Positions 12,368-13,219 of a DNA stretch of 13,219 bases are shown one piece after another. Source of the stretch: DATKZS01 sp035527835 [NCBI: bacterium] (GTDB lineage Bacteria > RBG-13-61-14); NCBI GenBank assembly GCA_035527835.1, contig DATKZS010000233.1, forward strand, positions 1 through 13,219. Direction: 5' to 3'. Every line of letters starts with the position of its first letter. Within the stretch, counting starts at the first letter, position 1. The position numbers and the translations under genes were made by a program. A model generated the notes under the pieces. That model saw only the letters and a list, made by a program, of their open reading frames with translations. It made no database searches and was not told where the DNA came from.

Positions 12368-13138
12368 ATGGACTGGTATTACGCCCGAGACAAAGAGCCG
12401 GTGGGACCGCTCGGCGAGCTCGAGTTCCAGTCGCTGGTAAGCGGCGGCACGGTCAACTTCGAGACCCTGGTCTGGCGGCCCGGCATGAAACAATGGCAGC
12501 GCTACGGCGAGCTGGTGGCCGCGCCCGCGACCATGCCCAGAGGCGCCGCCGGCCTGTACCAGACCTGCGCCGAGTGCGGCCGCATGTTCCCGCTGGAAGA
12601 CATGGTCCGCTACGGCGCCCACTTCGTCTGCGCCGAGTGCAAGCCCGTCTTCTTCCAGCGCCTCCGGGAGGGCGTGCCCATCCGCGGCGTGTTCGCCTAC
12701 GGAGGCTTCTGGATCCGGGCCGCCGCCAAGTTCCTCGATGGCATCATCCTCTGGGTCGCCAACATGGGCGTGCAAATGGTGTTCGGCCTGGCCCTGGGCT
12801 TCGCACCCGGCATGGGCCCGCAACTCAAGCCCGGCGAAGGGCCGTCGATGTTCTTCGTCTACATGGCCCTCATGTTTCTCGCCCAGTTGGCCGTGCCCGC
12901 CGGCTATACTACCTGGTTCCTCGGCAAGTACGAGGCCACGCCCGGAAAGATGGCCCTGGGACTCAAGGTGATAAGGCCCGACGGCGAGCGCATCACCTAT
13001 TTGCGCGCCTTTGCCCGGCATTTCGCCGAGATGCTGTCGGGTATAATTCTCGGCATCGGCTACATCATGGCCGGCTTCGACGAGGAAAAGCGCTCGCTCC
13101 ACGACCGCATCTGCGACACCAGGGTGGTGCGCAAGTGA
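12368..13138 (+). CDS. GYF_2 / zinc-ribbon / RDD membrane protein
   Basis: 256 residues. GYF_2 domain at 1-50: WYYARDKEPVGPLGELEF, ending in WRPGMKQWQRYGEL. A zinc ribbon with C67-x2-C70 and C88-x2-C91 follows. The RDD domain (about 112-255) has FWIRAAAKFLDGIIL, TPGKMALGLKV and SLHDRICDTRVV, with membrane segments near 120-140, 160-180 and 212-227. GYF-type domains bind proline-rich or partner peptides; RDD proteins are membrane proteins of poorly known function, some linked to ion transport. ATG 12368 is chosen for AAGGAG (12356-12361) 6 nt upstream; an in-frame TTG at 12326 has none. It follows the kinase and FHA genes on the same strand after a 286-nt gap with a hairpin repeat, so it may have separate expression. 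Confidence 0.88.
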   Translation: MDWYYARDKEPVGPLGELEFQSLVSGGTVNFETLVWRPGMKQWQRYGELVAAPATMPRGAAGLYQTCAECGRMFPLEDMVRYGAHFVCAECKPVFFQRLREGVPIRGVFAYGGFWIRAAAKFLDGIILWVANMGVQMVFGLALGFAPGMGPQLKPGEGPSMFFVYMALMFLAQLAVPAGYTTWFLGKYEATPGKMALGLKVIRPDGERITYLRAFARHFAEMLSGIILGIGYIMAGFDEEKRSLHDRICDTRVVRK

Positions 13139-13148
13139 GCCTTGGAGT

Positions 13149-13169
13149 GCGGCGGCACGACGCCGCTTT
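13149..13169 (+). terminator. Possible weak terminator after the RDD gene
   Basis: GCGGCG (13149-13154) and CGCCGC (13161-13166) pair around a 6-nt loop and are followed by TTT only. It begins 11 nt after the stop codon. The short T-run makes it a weak candidate; it may instead be another dispersed repeat type. The rest to 13219 has no gene start that I can support. Confidence 0.35.
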
Positions 13170-13219
13170 CATTGGCGCAGGCATTGGCAGGGGTGTATTT
13201 AACCGCGGAGGCGCAGAAA

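Noticed and set aside
1-13219. tRNA, rRNA, insertion sequence, prophage or attachment sites
   Set aside because: No cloverleaf, rRNA motif, transposase, integrase or terminal inverted repeat with target duplication was seen on either strand.

Overview
The window comes from a GC-rich bacterium with long, well-spaced genes. Several features recall Myxococcota, Desulfobacterota and similar environmental lineages: a TIGR02265-like tandem pair, a eukaryote-type Ser/Thr kinase with FHA proteins, DUF7064/7065 and SRPBCC lipid-type proteins, and many degenerate short-unit intergenic repeats. This is inference; no rRNA or tRNA is present to fix the phylum. Thirteen complete genes and one 5'-truncated gene are supported.

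Left part (1-2330, all plus strand): the C-terminal part of a KamA-family radical SAM aminomutase whose substrate-site residues look like glutamate 2,3-aminomutase rather than lysine 2,3-aminomutase. It is followed by two tandem paralogues of a TIGR02265/DUF2378-like family and a textbook rho-independent terminator.

Middle part (2353-9324, mostly minus strand): a secreted GH27 alpha-galactosidase-type hydrolase with its own promoter and a dyad operator candidate; an exported protein with two SRPBCC/START-like domains; a divergent hotdog thioesterase-like gene (plus strand); a DUF7065/DUF7064 lipocalin-like protein; a compact hicB-hicA toxin-antitoxin pair with a promoter overlapped by palindromes; a small helical protein of unknown function; and an APH/ACAD10-like phosphotransferase. 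The hotdog/SRPBCC intergenic region and the APH upstream region share a dyad of the form GATAAC-N4-GTTATS, so these lipid-type genes may share a regulator.

Right part (9464-13138): a zinc-ribbon thioredoxin (TrxC type) diverges from a tail-anchored Ser/Thr kinase. Their predicted promoters lie back to back with 4 bp between the -35 boxes. The kinase is followed one base later by a zinc-ribbon protein with two FHA domains, then by a GYF_2 / zinc-ribbon / RDD membrane protein. This reads as a kinase, phospho-reader and membrane-partner module and is the best candidate for an undescribed system here.

The intergenic regions hold degenerate tandem repeats of 7-nt units (AGCCTCA/GGCTTGA and CGCCCTN types) and 9-nt units (ATTWACAGG and CTTGGCGNN types). 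Several form inverted pairs able to fold as long hairpins, and four of the arrays begin at or overlap the stop codon of the neighbouring gene.
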